Positions 7,598 through 17,974 of a stretch of DNA of 64,000 nucleotides are shown here, piece after piece. Each line of letters begins with the position of its first letter. Position 1 is the first letter of the stretch. The notes below the pieces were generated by a model. The model saw only the letters and a list, made by a program, of their open reading frames with translations. It searched no databases and was not told the origin of the DNA. The DNA is taken from contig NZ_JAPEPW010000002.1 in the NCBI RefSeq assembly GCF_026339955.1, positions 1,984,001-2,048,000 of the forward strand, in the 5' to 3' direction. Position numbers and translations under genes: made by a program. Source of the stretch: Streptomyces sp. NBC_01549 (lineage in GTDB: Bacteria; Actinomycetota; Actinomycetes; Streptomycetales; Streptomycetaceae).

Positions 7598-8464
7598 GTG
7601 AGTGAGCGGCGGGCTGCGCCCACCGTGGGGCAAGTAGTGCTCGGGCGGCGGCTGCAGGAATTGCGGGAGGCCACCGGGCTGAAGCGGGAAGAGGCCGCGC
7701 GAGTCCTGCGTGTCGCCCCGGCGACGGTGCGGCGGATGGAGATGGCCGAGGTCGCCCTCAAGATCCCGTACCTCCAGGTGTTGCTGACGACGTACGGCGT
7801 GGCCGACGACGAGGTGGCCGCGTTCGTCGCGCTCGCCGAGGAGGCGAACCAGCCGGGCTGGTGGCAGCGGTTCCACGATGTGCTGCCGGACTGGTTCAGC
7901 ATGCACGTCAGCCTGGAGGGCGCCGCCCGTCTGATCCGCTCCTACGAGCCGCACTTCGTGCCCGGGCTGCTGCAGACCGAGGAGTACGCGCGCGCCGTGC
8001 TGGAGGCCGGAACGGTGGGCCAGGCGGGGCCCGAAGCCGTCGAGCGGCATGTGACGCTGCGTATGACGCGGCAGAAGCTGCTGCTGGGGCGCGAGAACCG
8101 GCCACACCTCTGGGTGATCATGGACGAGACCGCGCTGCGGCGCCCGGTGAGCACACGCGGCGAGGTCATGCGGGACCAGATCGACCGGCTGCTGCGCGAG
8201 ATGGAGAGCGACGACATCTCCGTCCAGGTCGCGGAGTACGCGAGCGGCCCGCACCCGGGGACGTACACCTCCTTCGCGCTGTTCCGCTTCGCGGAGCCGG
8301 AGCTGCCCGACATGGTCTACAGCGAGTATCTGACCGGTGCCGTCTACCTCGACTCGCGCTCCGAGGTGGTCACGCACCTGGAGGTTCTGGACCACATGTC
8401 GGCCCATGCCGCCTCCGTGCCGCGCACCATGGAGATCCTGCGGGAGATCCGGGACTCCTACTGA
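7598..8464 (+). CDS. XRE-family regulator with DUF5753-type C-terminus
   Basis: A 288-aa regulator. The helix-turn-helix (LQELREATGLKREEAARVLRVAPATVRRME) is followed by the DUF5753 sensor-like domain with LIRSYEPHFVPGLLQTEEYA and RPHLWVIMDETALRRPV. This architecture is expanded in streptomycetes (BldB/AbaA-type regulons), usually as a partner of a small DUF397 protein. No DUF397 gene follows. I prefer the GTG at 7598, eight bases after GGGGAGG, over the upstream TTG. Confidence 0.88.
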   Translation: MSERRAAPTVGQVVLGRRLQELREATGLKREEAARVLRVAPATVRRMEMAEVALKIPYLQVLLTTYGVADDEVAAFVALAEEANQPGWWQRFHDVLPDWFSMHVSLEGAARLIRSYEPHFVPGLLQTEEYARAVLEAGTVGQAGPEAVERHVTLRMTRQKLLLGRENRPHLWVIMDETALRRPVSTRGEVMRDQIDRLLREMESDDISVQVAEYASGPHPGTYTSFALFRFAEPELPDMVYSEYLTGAVYLDSRSEVVTHLEVLDHMSAHAASVPRTMEILREIRDSY

Positions 8465-8548
8465 GGATTCCCGGAGAGGGTTCCCAAGCAGGAACTCCAA
8501 GGGAGGGGCTCCAGGGAGGAGCTCCAGGAATGCTCCCGCTCAGGGCCG

Positions 8549-10414
<1,866 letters not shown>

Positions 10415-10459
10415 GTCCGTCCCCTTCCGCCAGGGCGCTGCCCACCTTCAAGCACAAAA

Positions 10460-10480
10460 CTTGAGTGCTTTCTTGTCAAT
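10460..10480 (-). promoter_or_regulatory. HAIR-like HspR site upstream of dnaK
   Basis: Reading toward dnaK, the sequence ATTGACA-N7-ACTCAAG has one perfect HspR half-site (ACTCAAG; consensus CTTGAGT-N7-ACTCAAG). The other half matches at four of seven positions. TTGACA doubles as a -35 box, so a repressor bound here would block the promoter. The degenerate half makes HspR control likely but not certain. Confidence 0.55.
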
Positions 10481-10579
10481 GGGGCGCGCTGGCCAAGGGG
10501 GCGGCCGGGCCAGGGCGGCCCGGACATGACAGCGCCGCGGGCCCTACGCGGGACCGCGGCGCCGTACTGCTCCCGGACG

Positions 10580-11005
10580 TCAGGCCAGCTTGGCCGTCAG
10601 GGTGATCGTCGTGCCGGTCAGCGCCGCGCTGACCGGGCAGTTCTTCTTCGCGTCCTCGGCCGCCGCGACGAAGCCGTCGTTGTCGAGGCCCGGCACCGTG
10701 CCCTCCACCGTGAGGTGGATTCCGGTGATGCCCTCGCCGGGCTGGAAGGTGACGTCGGCGTTGGTGACGAGCTTGGTGGGCGGGGTGCCCGCGCCCGCGA
10801 GGGCGTGCGACAGCGCCATGGAGAAGCAGCTGGAGTGGGCGGCGGCGATCAGCTCCTCGGGGCTGGTCTTGCCGTTCGCGTCCTGCGCCCGCGACGCCCA
10901 CGTCACCGGCTGCTGGCCGATGCCGGAGGAGTCGAAGGTGACGACGCCGCTGCCCTCGAGCAGGTTGCCTTCCCACACGGTGTGTGCGGTGCGCGTGGTT
11001 GCCAC
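10580..11005 (-). CDS. osmC: OsmC-type organic hydroperoxide reductase
   Basis: The 141-aa product has the two peroxidatic/resolving cysteines of the Ohr/OsmC fold in AAAHSSCFSMALS and KKNCPVSAAL, with the Arg/Glu partners in ASRAQ and SPEELIAAAH. CFSMALS and CPVS are OsmC-like rather than Ohr-like. It reduces organic hydroperoxides with thiol cofactors in the cytoplasm. The GTG at 11005, preceded by AAGGGA, fits the conserved N-terminus (ATTRTAHTVWEG). It is encoded next to dnaK on the same strand, consistent with a stress locus. Confidence 0.88.
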   Translation of the reverse strand: MATTRTAHTVWEGNLLEGSGVVTFDSSGIGQQPVTWASRAQDANGKTSPEELIAAAHSSCFSMALSHALAGAGTPPTKLVTNADVTFQPGEGITGIHLTVEGTVPGLDNDGFVAAAEDAKKNCPVSAALTGTTITLTAKLA

Positions 11006-11241
11006 GATGATTCCCTTCGATGAGGTCCCGTTTTCGGGGTCCGTACGCACCATCCGATCACACCCGTGCCCAACTCACCCAGAATGACAGTCCGCCGGGA
11101 CCGCCTGGCCGGGCACCACAGCCGCGAAGGGGCTCGGGAAGTGTCCCGCCGGTGCCCGTCCTCCATGCGATTTGTGTGTGCGCGGGGCTTGCCGGGCGCG
11201 GTCCATTTTCCGTCGCGCGGGCCCGGCCACCTGGCCGTGGC

Positions 11242-13326
11242 TCAGGCGGCGCGCTCGTCAGCGGGCGCCGCCAGCGGTACTTGCGGGCCGTGGCACTCGC
11301 GCAGCCAGCGCCGCAGCACGCGGTGCACCTGCTCGGCGCCCACGAGATCCGCGTCGTCCTCGACCGGCGCGGACAGGGCCACGGGCGACAGCAGGAAGGG
11401 ACGTGCCTGGGCCCCGCCGAGTCCGCCGTGCGAACCGATCTGCTCCTCGAAGGCGAGGACTTCGCCCTCCTGCGGGTCGTACGAGGAGTTGACCATGATG
11501 TCGGCGACGTGCGGGAAGGAGTGCGTTCGTCGTACGGCGTCGGCGGCGCCGGGACCGAAGTCGGCGAGCGGGCCCGGCCGCGCGTCGTCGAGCTTGTCGA
11601 CCGGTACCTCGGCGCCGTTCGCACCCAGCACGAGTCCGCCGTACTCCTCGCTGCGGACCAGCACGAAGCCGACGCCTGGGTGGTTGGCGAGGGTGGACAG
11701 CAGCGCGGGGTGACGGCGGTCTATCTCCTCCCGGCTCATCCGGTGCGGCACGTCGGGGAAGGAGACAAGGCCGAGGTTGCCGGAGGCCAGCACGATGGGC
11801 TCGGAGCGGCGCGAGGGACGGTGGTGCTCGCCGCGCTCCTCGACGGGTCTGCGCAGCGCGGCCCGGACCGCGGCCCGCGCCTCGGTGCCGCTGTGCGTGT
11901 GCTGTACCTTGCGCGGCACGGGCAGGCCGCAGCCGGCCCGGACCAGGTTGCCGAGGCTGAGGCCGTAGCGGGTCAGGAAGGTCTCGCCGGGGCTCTGGCC
12001 GTGGTCCGACAGCACCACGATCCGGTAGGGCCGCGGGGCGTGCTCGGCGACCTTGGCCACCAGGGCGAGGGAGCGGTCGAGGCGCTCCAGGACCTTCTCG
12101 GCGTCCCGGCTGCGCGGCCCGGAGTGGTGGGCCACCTCGTCGTACGCCACCAGGTCCGCGTAGACCGCGTTGCGCCCGGCGAGCATGTCGCCGATCACCG
12201 CGGCGACGACGACGTCCCGCTCGACGACGGTCGCGAAGGCGCGTACGAAGGGGTACAGCCCGCCACGCTTGACCCGTGGCCGCCGCTTCTCCATCCGGGC
12301 CCACGTGGACTGGCCCATCTCGCGCAGGACCTCGGCGACGAAGGACATGGCCGTACGGACGGCGTTGGCGGGGTCGCTGAAGTACGCGAAGTAGCCCGAG
12401 CGGGAGCGGTTCTCCCGACCCCTTCGCGCGGCGATGGACAGTACGAGGGCCAGCTGGTCGGCGCCGCCGCTGAAGAGGTTGCCGCGGCTGGCGCCGTCGA
12501 CGGTGAGCAGGCCCCCGTCGCCGGTGTACTCGATGGCACGGCGCTGGAGTTCGGCGGCGCTGGAGGGCCGGTTGCACACCATGACCTCGTGCGTGTCCTT
12601 CTCGTACCAGCGGAAGGCCGGCACGTCGTGGTTGCTGCCGTGCAGGATGCCGAGCTGGCTGGCGCCGGTCTGGCTGGACCAGTCGGTGCGCCAGGGCGTG
12701 AGCCGGTGGGTGGGGCGGCCGCTGCTCACCGGGCTGCCGAGCCACCGCGCGACGGTGGGCATCAGCCCCTTGCCGACCGCCTCCTCCAGCACGTCGTGGC
12801 CCACGCCGTCGAGTTGGAGGAAGACGGTACCGGGGGTCGAGGACCCCACCTGCCCGTCACCGCGTCTGCGGCGCCGGTCGGCGAGCCGGTAGAGCCTGCG
12901 CCCGTAGGCGTCGTCGTCCCGGACCGCGAGAGCACCCCCGGTGGCCGAGGCGACCGCGGACATCACGGCGGCGACGACCACGGCGGTCTCCGGGGCGGCC
13001 TCGCCCTGCCCTGAGGGGTTGATGCGCAGGGCTATCAGCAGCAGGGACCCGTTCAGGAAGAAGACGAGCAGACCGAGCACGAGGGCGGGCACCAGGAGCA
13101 GTGCCCGTACGAGCAGTGGCCACACGAGCGAGGAGAGCAGACCGAAGACGGCCGCGCCCACCCCGGCGGTGACGGCGATCCGCGTGGCACTGTCCCCGTT
13201 GCTGGACTCCAGCTGGAAGTCGGGCAGCGCACCGGCGAGGACGAGCATGGTGACCGTGGACACGGCCCACACCGCGACACTCCGCCACACTCCGCTGAGA
13301 AGTCGCCGCCAACGCCTTCCGCCCAC
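11242..13326 (-). CDS. Membrane-anchored alkaline-phosphatase-superfamily protein
   Basis: This 694-aa protein starts with four predicted membrane helices (WRSVAVWAVSTVTMLVLAG, then VGAAVFGLLSSLVWPLLV, LLLVPALVLGLLVFFLNG and TAVVVAAVMSAVASATGG). This N-terminal part resembles the phage-holin superfamily IV module. A type I phosphodiesterase/alkaline-phosphatase-like domain follows, with the metal-site strings VFLQLDGVGHDVL, QTGASQLGILHG (nucleophile region), DLVAYDEVAHHSG and VVLSDHGQSPG. It probably hydrolyses phosphate mono- or diesters outside the membrane. The substrate is unknown. The GTG at 13326 is the only good start. Confidence 0.85.
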   Translation of the reverse strand: MGGRRWRRLLSGVWRSVAVWAVSTVTMLVLAGALPDFQLESSNGDSATRIAVTAGVGAAVFGLLSSLVWPLLVRALLLVPALVLGLLVFFLNGSLLLIALRINPSGQGEAAPETAVVVAAVMSAVASATGGALAVRDDDAYGRRLYRLADRRRRRGDGQVGSSTPGTVFLQLDGVGHDVLEEAVGKGLMPTVARWLGSPVSSGRPTHRLTPWRTDWSSQTGASQLGILHGSNHDVPAFRWYEKDTHEVMVCNRPSSAAELQRRAIEYTGDGGLLTVDGASRGNLFSGGADQLALVLSIAARRGRENRSRSGYFAYFSDPANAVRTAMSFVAEVLREMGQSTWARMEKRRPRVKRGGLYPFVRAFATVVERDVVVAAVIGDMLAGRNAVYADLVAYDEVAHHSGPRSRDAEKVLERLDRSLALVAKVAEHAPRPYRIVVLSDHGQSPGETFLTRYGLSLGNLVRAGCGLPVPRKVQHTHSGTEARAAVRAALRRPVEERGEHHRPSRRSEPIVLASGNLGLVSFPDVPHRMSREEIDRRHPALLSTLANHPGVGFVLVRSEEYGGLVLGANGAEVPVDKLDDARPGPLADFGPGAADAVRRTHSFPHVADIMVNSSYDPQEGEVLAFEEQIGSHGGLGGAQARPFLLSPVALSAPVEDDADLVGAEQVHRVLRRWLRECHGPQVPLAAPADERAA

Positions 13327-13414
13327 GCCCCGTCCACCTCACGTCCCGGCCCGCCCGGTGCGCGAGGCCTGCTCCCACCCTGTCACAACGGTCGAGCGGC
13401 CCCCGGTGTCCCCC

Positions 13415-13849
13415 TCAGCGGCCGTCGTAGCCGGCGGTCGGCATCGACAGGCGGCGGTGGACCCGGGCCTTCATCTGGGCGTCGTACGACGGTTCCGCAC
13501 ACCCGACCGTCTCGATCCGTACGCCGCGGCGGGCGCACTCGGCGGTGAACTCGTCCACGGAGGCGAGGGCGCGCTCCAGGACACGACGGCTCGGCGCGAC
13601 GAACAGGTCGACGAGGCCCGCCTCGACGTCCGCCCACAAGGTGCGGTGGTCGGGGCGCAGACCGCGGACGAGGAGCTCGCGGGTGACGACGTAACCGCGC
13701 TCGGCGGCCCAGCGGGCGCACATCGCGTACTGGCTGCGGGAGTCCACGAGGAAGGGGTCCGCGTCGAGCTCCTCCAGGGGCGTCAGGCTCGCGATGGCCG
13801 TGACGCGGACTGTGGTCGCCGCGGCGGAGGCGCTGCGCGCGTGTCCCAT
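13415..13849 (-). CDS. Uncharacterised protein resembling a serine-recombinase N-domain
   Basis: The 144-aa protein contains a segment (DSRSQYAMCARWAAERGYVVTRE, then LWADVEAGLVDLFVAPSRRVLERALASVDEF and ARRGVRIETVG) that follows the order of the resolvase catalytic fold: a multi-residue start, a drawn-out 'ADVxAGxVD' helix-strand, and 'xxGVRI' near the end. The catalytic serine motif (YxRVSxxxQ) and the Arg pair are absent, so it cannot recombine DNA. It probably kept the fold for another role. The ATG at 13849 follows a G-rich ribosome site. Confidence 0.6.
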   Translation of the reverse strand: MGHARSASAAATTVRVTAIASLTPLEELDADPFLVDSRSQYAMCARWAAERGYVVTRELLVRGLRPDHRTLWADVEAGLVDLFVAPSRRVLERALASVDEFTAECARRGVRIETVGCAEPSYDAQMKARVHRRLSMPTAGYDGR

Positions 13850-13934
13850 GGCGTCCCCCCTCACCTCCGGGTTTCGCCGCCGACCCTACTCCTGCACGTA
13901 GGCTCGGGGGGAGTCGCACGGAGGAGGCAAAGAA

Positions 13935-14708
13935 GTGCCGGTGGAGATCACCTGGTGGGGGCACGCCACTTGCACGCTGGAGGACTCCGGCACACGCGTC
14001 CTCACCGATCCGCTCTTCGCGCGCCGGCTCGCGCACCTGCGGCGCAGGCGCGGGGCGCCGCCCCCTCCCGAGGCGGCGGTCGCGGACGTGGCGCTGGTCT
14101 CGCATCTGCACGCCGACCATCTCCATCTGCCCTCGTTGCAGAGGCTCGCGCCGGGCACCCTGGTGCTGGTGCCGAAGGGCGCGCCCCGCGTGGTGCCGGC
14201 GCTGCGCAGGCTGGACCATCTGCGGTTCGTCGAGGTGGCGCCCGGGGACCTGACCGAGGTCGGTGACCTGGTGGTACGTACGGTGTCCGCGCGGCACGAC
14301 GGCCGACGGCTGCCGGTCGGACCGCACCGCTCCCCCGCTCTGGGCTTCGTGGTGGAGGGTGAGGCGCGGACGTATTTCGCCGGGGACACCGGGCTGTTCG
14401 AGTCGATGGCCGAGGAGGTCGGACCGGTCGACGTGGCGCTGCTGCCGGTCGGCGGCTGGGGCCCCTTCCTCGGGGAGGGACATCTGGACGCGGGGCGGGC
14501 CGCCGAGGCGCTGGCCCGGCTGGCGCCGAGGAGCGCGGTGCCGGTGCACTACGGCACGTACTGGCCCATCGGCATGGACAGCGTGCGCCCCCATGAATTC
14601 CATGCGCCGGGTGAGGAGTTCGTGCGCCTGGCTGGGGAGCATGCGCCCCAGGTGGCGGTGCACCGGCTCGAGCACGGCGAGAGCGTGCGCCCGGAGGTCG
14701 CACGGTGA
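13935..14708 (+). CDS. UlaG-like metallo-beta-lactamase-fold hydrolase
   Basis: The 257-aa enzyme begins EITWWGHATCTLEDSGTRVLTDP, the hallmark of the UlaG/L_lactamase_2 group. It has the metal motif SHLHADHLHLPS, then TYFAGDTGLF and a C-terminal VPVHYGTYW His. It hydrolyses an unknown ester, amide or lactone in the cytoplasm. The GTG at 13935 follows GGAGGC. Its stop overlaps the start of the DedA gene by four bases, so they are co-translated. Confidence 0.88.
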   Translation: MPVEITWWGHATCTLEDSGTRVLTDPLFARRLAHLRRRRGAPPPPEAAVADVALVSHLHADHLHLPSLQRLAPGTLVLVPKGAPRVVPALRRLDHLRFVEVAPGDLTEVGDLVVRTVSARHDGRRLPVGPHRSPALGFVVEGEARTYFAGDTGLFESMAEEVGPVDVALLPVGGWGPFLGEGHLDAGRAAEALARLAPRSAVPVHYGTYWPIGMDSVRPHEFHAPGEEFVRLAGEHAPQVAVHRLEHGESVRPEVAR

Positions 14709-15397
14709 CGCCTCTGACCGCCATGGGCGCGGCCCCGGCGATATTCCTGTCCGCCAAGAGCAGCGCCCCGACCGTGTTCCTGGCCGCCGCGGGCGCGGCC
14801 GTGACACCGGAGAGCACACAGCAGGCGATCGGCTATCCGTCGCTGTTCGTCCTGGTGCTGATCGGCGCGCTGGTTCCCGTGGTGCCGACCGGCGCGCTGG
14901 TCAGTTCGGCGGCCGTGGTGGCCTTCCACCAGACGGCGCCGTTCTCGCTGCTGCTGGTCTTCGTGGTGGGCTCGTTCGCGGCGTTCCTCGGAGACGTGGC
15001 GCTCTACTGGCTCGGCCGGCGCGGCATGGGCTCCAAGAACGGCTCGCGCTGGCTGGAGGCGATCCGTGTGCGCGCCCCAGAGGACCGTCTCGCCCAGGCC
15101 CAGGAGAAGCTGGACGACCACGGCGTCGCCGTCCTCGTCCTGTCCCGCCTCGTCCCGGCGGGCCGCATACCGGTGATGCTCGCCTGTCTGCTGGCGAAGA
15201 TGCCCCTGCGCACCTTCGCCCGCGGCGACATCCCCGCCTGCCTCGCCTGGGCGGCCACCTACCAGGTCATCGGCATCCTCGGCGGCTCCCTCTTCGACGA
15301 GCCGTGGGAGGGCGTGGTGGCGGCGGTCGTCCTGACACTCGCGATCAGTGCGGCGCCGGGAGTGTGGCGGAGGGTGCGCAGAACCGCGCCGCGATAG
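14705..15397 (+). CDS. DedA/VTT-family membrane protein
   Basis: The 230-aa integral membrane protein has the DedA/VTT pattern: LIGALVPVVPTGALVSSAA, then a FLGDVALYWLGRRGMGS re-entrant segment, VLSRLVPAGRIPVMLACLL with the conserved Arg and Pro-x-x-R, and two final helices. DedA proteins act in lipid-carrier or phospholipid flipping and proton-motive-force homeostasis. It begins at the GTG of a GTGA overlap with the upstream hydrolase gene, which suggests functional coupling. Confidence 0.87.
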   Translation: MTPLTAMGAAPAIFLSAKSSAPTVFLAAAGAAVTPESTQQAIGYPSLFVLVLIGALVPVVPTGALVSSAAVVAFHQTAPFSLLLVFVVGSFAAFLGDVALYWLGRRGMGSKNGSRWLEAIRVRAPEDRLAQAQEKLDDHGVAVLVLSRLVPAGRIPVMLACLLAKMPLRTFARGDIPACLAWAATYQVIGILGGSLFDEPWEGVVAAVVLTLAISAAPGVWRRVRRTAPR

Positions 15398-15494
15398 AAG
15401 CGGTCCTGGAAGGGACGCCCGGAGGGGGCATCCGCGGCTCCGCCGCGTGGGCGCGAGCCACCGCGACCCACCCGCGGGCACCCCGCCAACGCCC

Positions 15495-16652
15495 TCACCC
15501 CAGAACCCGAGAACCCCCCACCGCCAGATCCCACAGGTCTCCCCGCTCCAACCCCGTCCGCTCCCAGGCCACCTTCACCCGGGTCAGCGGCTCCAGCACC
15601 GGTTCCGCGGACAGCACGAACGTCCCCCAGTGCATCGGCGCCATTCGACGAGCCCCCAGGTCAACGGCCGCTCGAACAGCCTCTTCCGGGTCACAGTGGA
15701 CGTCGCTCAACCACCACCGGGGGTCGTACGCACCGATGGGAAGCAGGGCCAGGTCTATCCCCGGGTAGCGCTGCCCGATGGCCGTGAACCAGTGCCCGTA
15801 CCCCGTGTCCCCCGCGAAGTACACCCGCTGCCCTTCGGGCGCCGTCAGCATCCAGCCGCCCCACAGCGTGCGGCAGGTGTCGGCGAGGCTGCGCTTGGAC
15901 CAGTGGTGGGCGGGGACGAGGTCGAAGCGCACCCCGTCGAGTTCGACCGCCTCCCACCAGTCCAGCTCGGTGACCCGGGTGAACCGGCGGCGCCGGAACC
16001 AGCGTCCGAGTCCGGCCGGCACGAACACCGGTGTGTCCCGCGGGAGCCTGCGCAGCGTCGGCGCGTCCAGATGGTCGTAGTGGTTGTGACTGATGACGAC
16101 CGCGTCGACGCTCGGCAGCGCGCTCCAGGCCACGCCGACGGGGGTGATCCGGGCCGGGGTGCCGAGGATCTTGCGGGACCAGACCGGGTCGGTGAGGACG
16201 GTGAGCCCGCCTATGCGGATCACCCAACTCGCGTGCCCCGCCCAGGAGACGGCGACGGTACGGACGCCCACCCGCGGCAGCGGCCCCGGTTCGAAGGGCA
16301 GCAGTGGGATGTCGGTGAGCCCCTCGGGCCCCGGCCGCAGCGCCCCCTCGCGGGCGAACCGCGCGAAGGCCCGCAGCCCCGGCAGTGGCGCGGTCAGCCG
16401 GTCGACGAACGACCGCGGCCACACACGGCGCTCGCCGAGCGGACGAGGTTCGGCGAGAGGAGGGGGCTCGACGAGCGGACGGAGCGGAACGACAGGTGAG
16501 GAACGGCCCACCGTGGGGGCCATGGAGGACGCCGGCTCCTCGGCGTCCTGCGTACTCGTGGACGTGCTCAGGGACGTGGACATGGACGTGCTCGGGGACG
16601 TACTCGTGCTCGTGGTCGACTGGGACTGCTGCGTCATCGAGGAGGCTCCCAT
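15495..16652 (-). CDS. NAPE-PLD-like metallo-beta-lactamase-fold hydrolase
   Basis: The 385-aa protein has the MBL motif VVISHNHYDHLDAPTL, flanked by SWAGHASWVIRIGGLTVLTDPVWS and followed by PAHHWSKRS, YFAGDTGYG and MAPMHWGTF. This order is that of the N-acyl-phosphatidylethanolamine phospholipase D/UlaG group. The substrate is unknown and probably a phospholipid or related diester. The first about 50 residues are a low-complexity Ser/Thr stretch (STSTS repeats) of doubtful coding status; a later start is possible. Its 5' end overlaps the aminotransferase-like gene by 19 bp. Confidence 0.85.
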   Translation of the reverse strand: MGASSMTQQSQSTTSTSTSPSTSMSTSLSTSTSTQDAEEPASSMAPTVGRSSPVVPLRPLVEPPPLAEPRPLGERRVWPRSFVDRLTAPLPGLRAFARFAREGALRPGPEGLTDIPLLPFEPGPLPRVGVRTVAVSWAGHASWVIRIGGLTVLTDPVWSRKILGTPARITPVGVAWSALPSVDAVVISHNHYDHLDAPTLRRLPRDTPVFVPAGLGRWFRRRRFTRVTELDWWEAVELDGVRFDLVPAHHWSKRSLADTCRTLWGGWMLTAPEGQRVYFAGDTGYGHWFTAIGQRYPGIDLALLPIGAYDPRWWLSDVHCDPEEAVRAAVDLGARRMAPMHWGTFVLSAEPVLEPLTRVKVAWERTGLERGDLWDLAVGGSRVLG

Positions 16653-17881
16653 CGCTGAGCGTCGTCACGGAGATCGTCGAACGCCGACCCCAGGAGGGTC
16701 AACGCGCGTTGCGTCTGCGGCAGTTCCAACGGCGAGGGTGAACTGAGGCATTCCGCCCGCTCCTCGTCGGTGGCACCGAGCAGCGGTCCGGTCTCCAACC
16801 GCACGCGCAGCGCCTCGAGGTCGTCCCCGAAGCGGTGGCCGCCCGGCGCGGGCATGCCGAGCCGGGCGGTGAGGAAGTCCTCCAGTTCCTGTGCGTCCCC
16901 GACACCGAGGGCGGTCAGCGCGGAGCTCAACGGGCCGAGATCCACGTACAGATGCCGGCCGGCCTGCGGCGGCCGCGCGAGAGCGCCCGACCCGACCACC
17001 GCGCGGTGCGCGGCGAGAGCCACGCGCGCGTGCAGGCGTACGGCGGCGGTCAGCCGCTCGGTGACCGGGTCCGGCTCGCCGAGCGCGTACGCGGCCGCCG
17101 CGGCGACCGGTTCGGCGACCCGGGCGCCGAGCACGGTGAGCACGTCGAGGACGCGGGCGCGCAGCCGAAGGCCCTCGTCGGTGTCCGGGAAGCGGGCGAC
17201 AGCGGCCGGCCAGCCCTGCGGCAGGAAGGCACCCGCGAGGTCCGCGACCACGGTGACCTCGCCGGGGAGCATTTCGGCGGGGCTGAGCAGCACGGTGTCG
17301 TGCGGCCGGTGCAGGGTGTCGCGCCAGGTCTCGTCGCTGACCACGTGCAGTCCCTCGCCCACCGCGGCCTCCACGGTCTCGTGCACCACCTCGGGGGGTG
17401 CGACGGTCGCGGTGGGATCGTCGGCGACGGAGAGCACGAGCAGGCGCGGGTCGCCGCCCTCGGCTCGGACCCGGCGGACGGTCTCCAGAAGGGCGTACGG
17501 ATCCGGCAGGCCGCCGCACTCCGCGGGCGTCGCCGCGTGGAACACGGACCGGCCCAGCAGGCGGACCTGTGGTGCCCACCAGGCGGCACAGGGGCGTGGC
17601 ACCAGGACGTCGCCGCCGAGTGCGCCGGTCAGCGCGAGGAGCAGTGCGGGGGCGCCGGGGGCGGCGACCACCCGGTCTCGGTCGGCGGCCAGGCCCCGCC
17701 GGGTCCAGTAGCCGCAGGCCGCGTCGAGGAGCGCGGGGCCGCCGCCGGAGGGCTCGGCATGGGCGTGGCCCGCCGCGTCGGCGAGTACGGCGCGCAGTTC
17801 GGGCAGTACCGGCAGGCCCTGATCGGGAAGGGGCGGGCCGTAGCGGACCGGACCGTGCCCTTCCGGTACCGTCCGCCGCAT
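16634..17881 (-). CDS. Aminotransferase class I/II homologue lacking the PLP lysine
   Basis: The 415-aa protein shows fold-type I aminotransferase features: VVAAPGAPALLLALTGALGG (cofactor phosphate region), the pyridine-binding Asp183 in VVSDETW, and a C-terminal FGDDLEALRVRLETG like the substrate-carboxylate Arg block. Where the family has S-L-S-K-x-F for the Schiff-base lysine, this protein reads DLAGAF (residues 214-219), so the lysine is Gly217. It should not work as a normal transaminase; it may be a pseudoenzyme or PLP-binding regulator. The reading frame is otherwise clean. Its 3' end overlaps the MBL gene. Confidence 0.78.
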   Translation of the reverse strand: MRRTVPEGHGPVRYGPPLPDQGLPVLPELRAVLADAAGHAHAEPSGGGPALLDAACGYWTRRGLAADRDRVVAAPGAPALLLALTGALGGDVLVPRPCAAWWAPQVRLLGRSVFHAATPAECGGLPDPYALLETVRRVRAEGGDPRLLVLSVADDPTATVAPPEVVHETVEAAVGEGLHVVSDETWRDTLHRPHDTVLLSPAEMLPGEVTVVADLAGAFLPQGWPAAVARFPDTDEGLRLRARVLDVLTVLGARVAEPVAAAAAYALGEPDPVTERLTAAVRLHARVALAAHRAVVGSGALARPPQAGRHLYVDLGPLSSALTALGVGDAQELEDFLTARLGMPAPGGHRFGDDLEALRVRLETGPLLGATDEERAECLSSPSPLELPQTQRALTLLGSAFDDLRDDAQRWEPPR

Positions 17882-17974
17882 CCGTGCCTCCGTGCAGTCC
17901 GTAGTGCCGTGCCCTGTCGTTACCCGGGCTCCCGCCCCGCCGTGGGCGCCCGGCCGGATGCGCCCGTCACAGCG

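Noticed and set aside
11242..13326. Holin-like N-terminus taken as a prophage sign
   Set aside because: The membrane module is fused to an alkaline-phosphatase-like enzyme, and no phage genes are near. Such holin-superfamily labels are common on chromosomal proteins.
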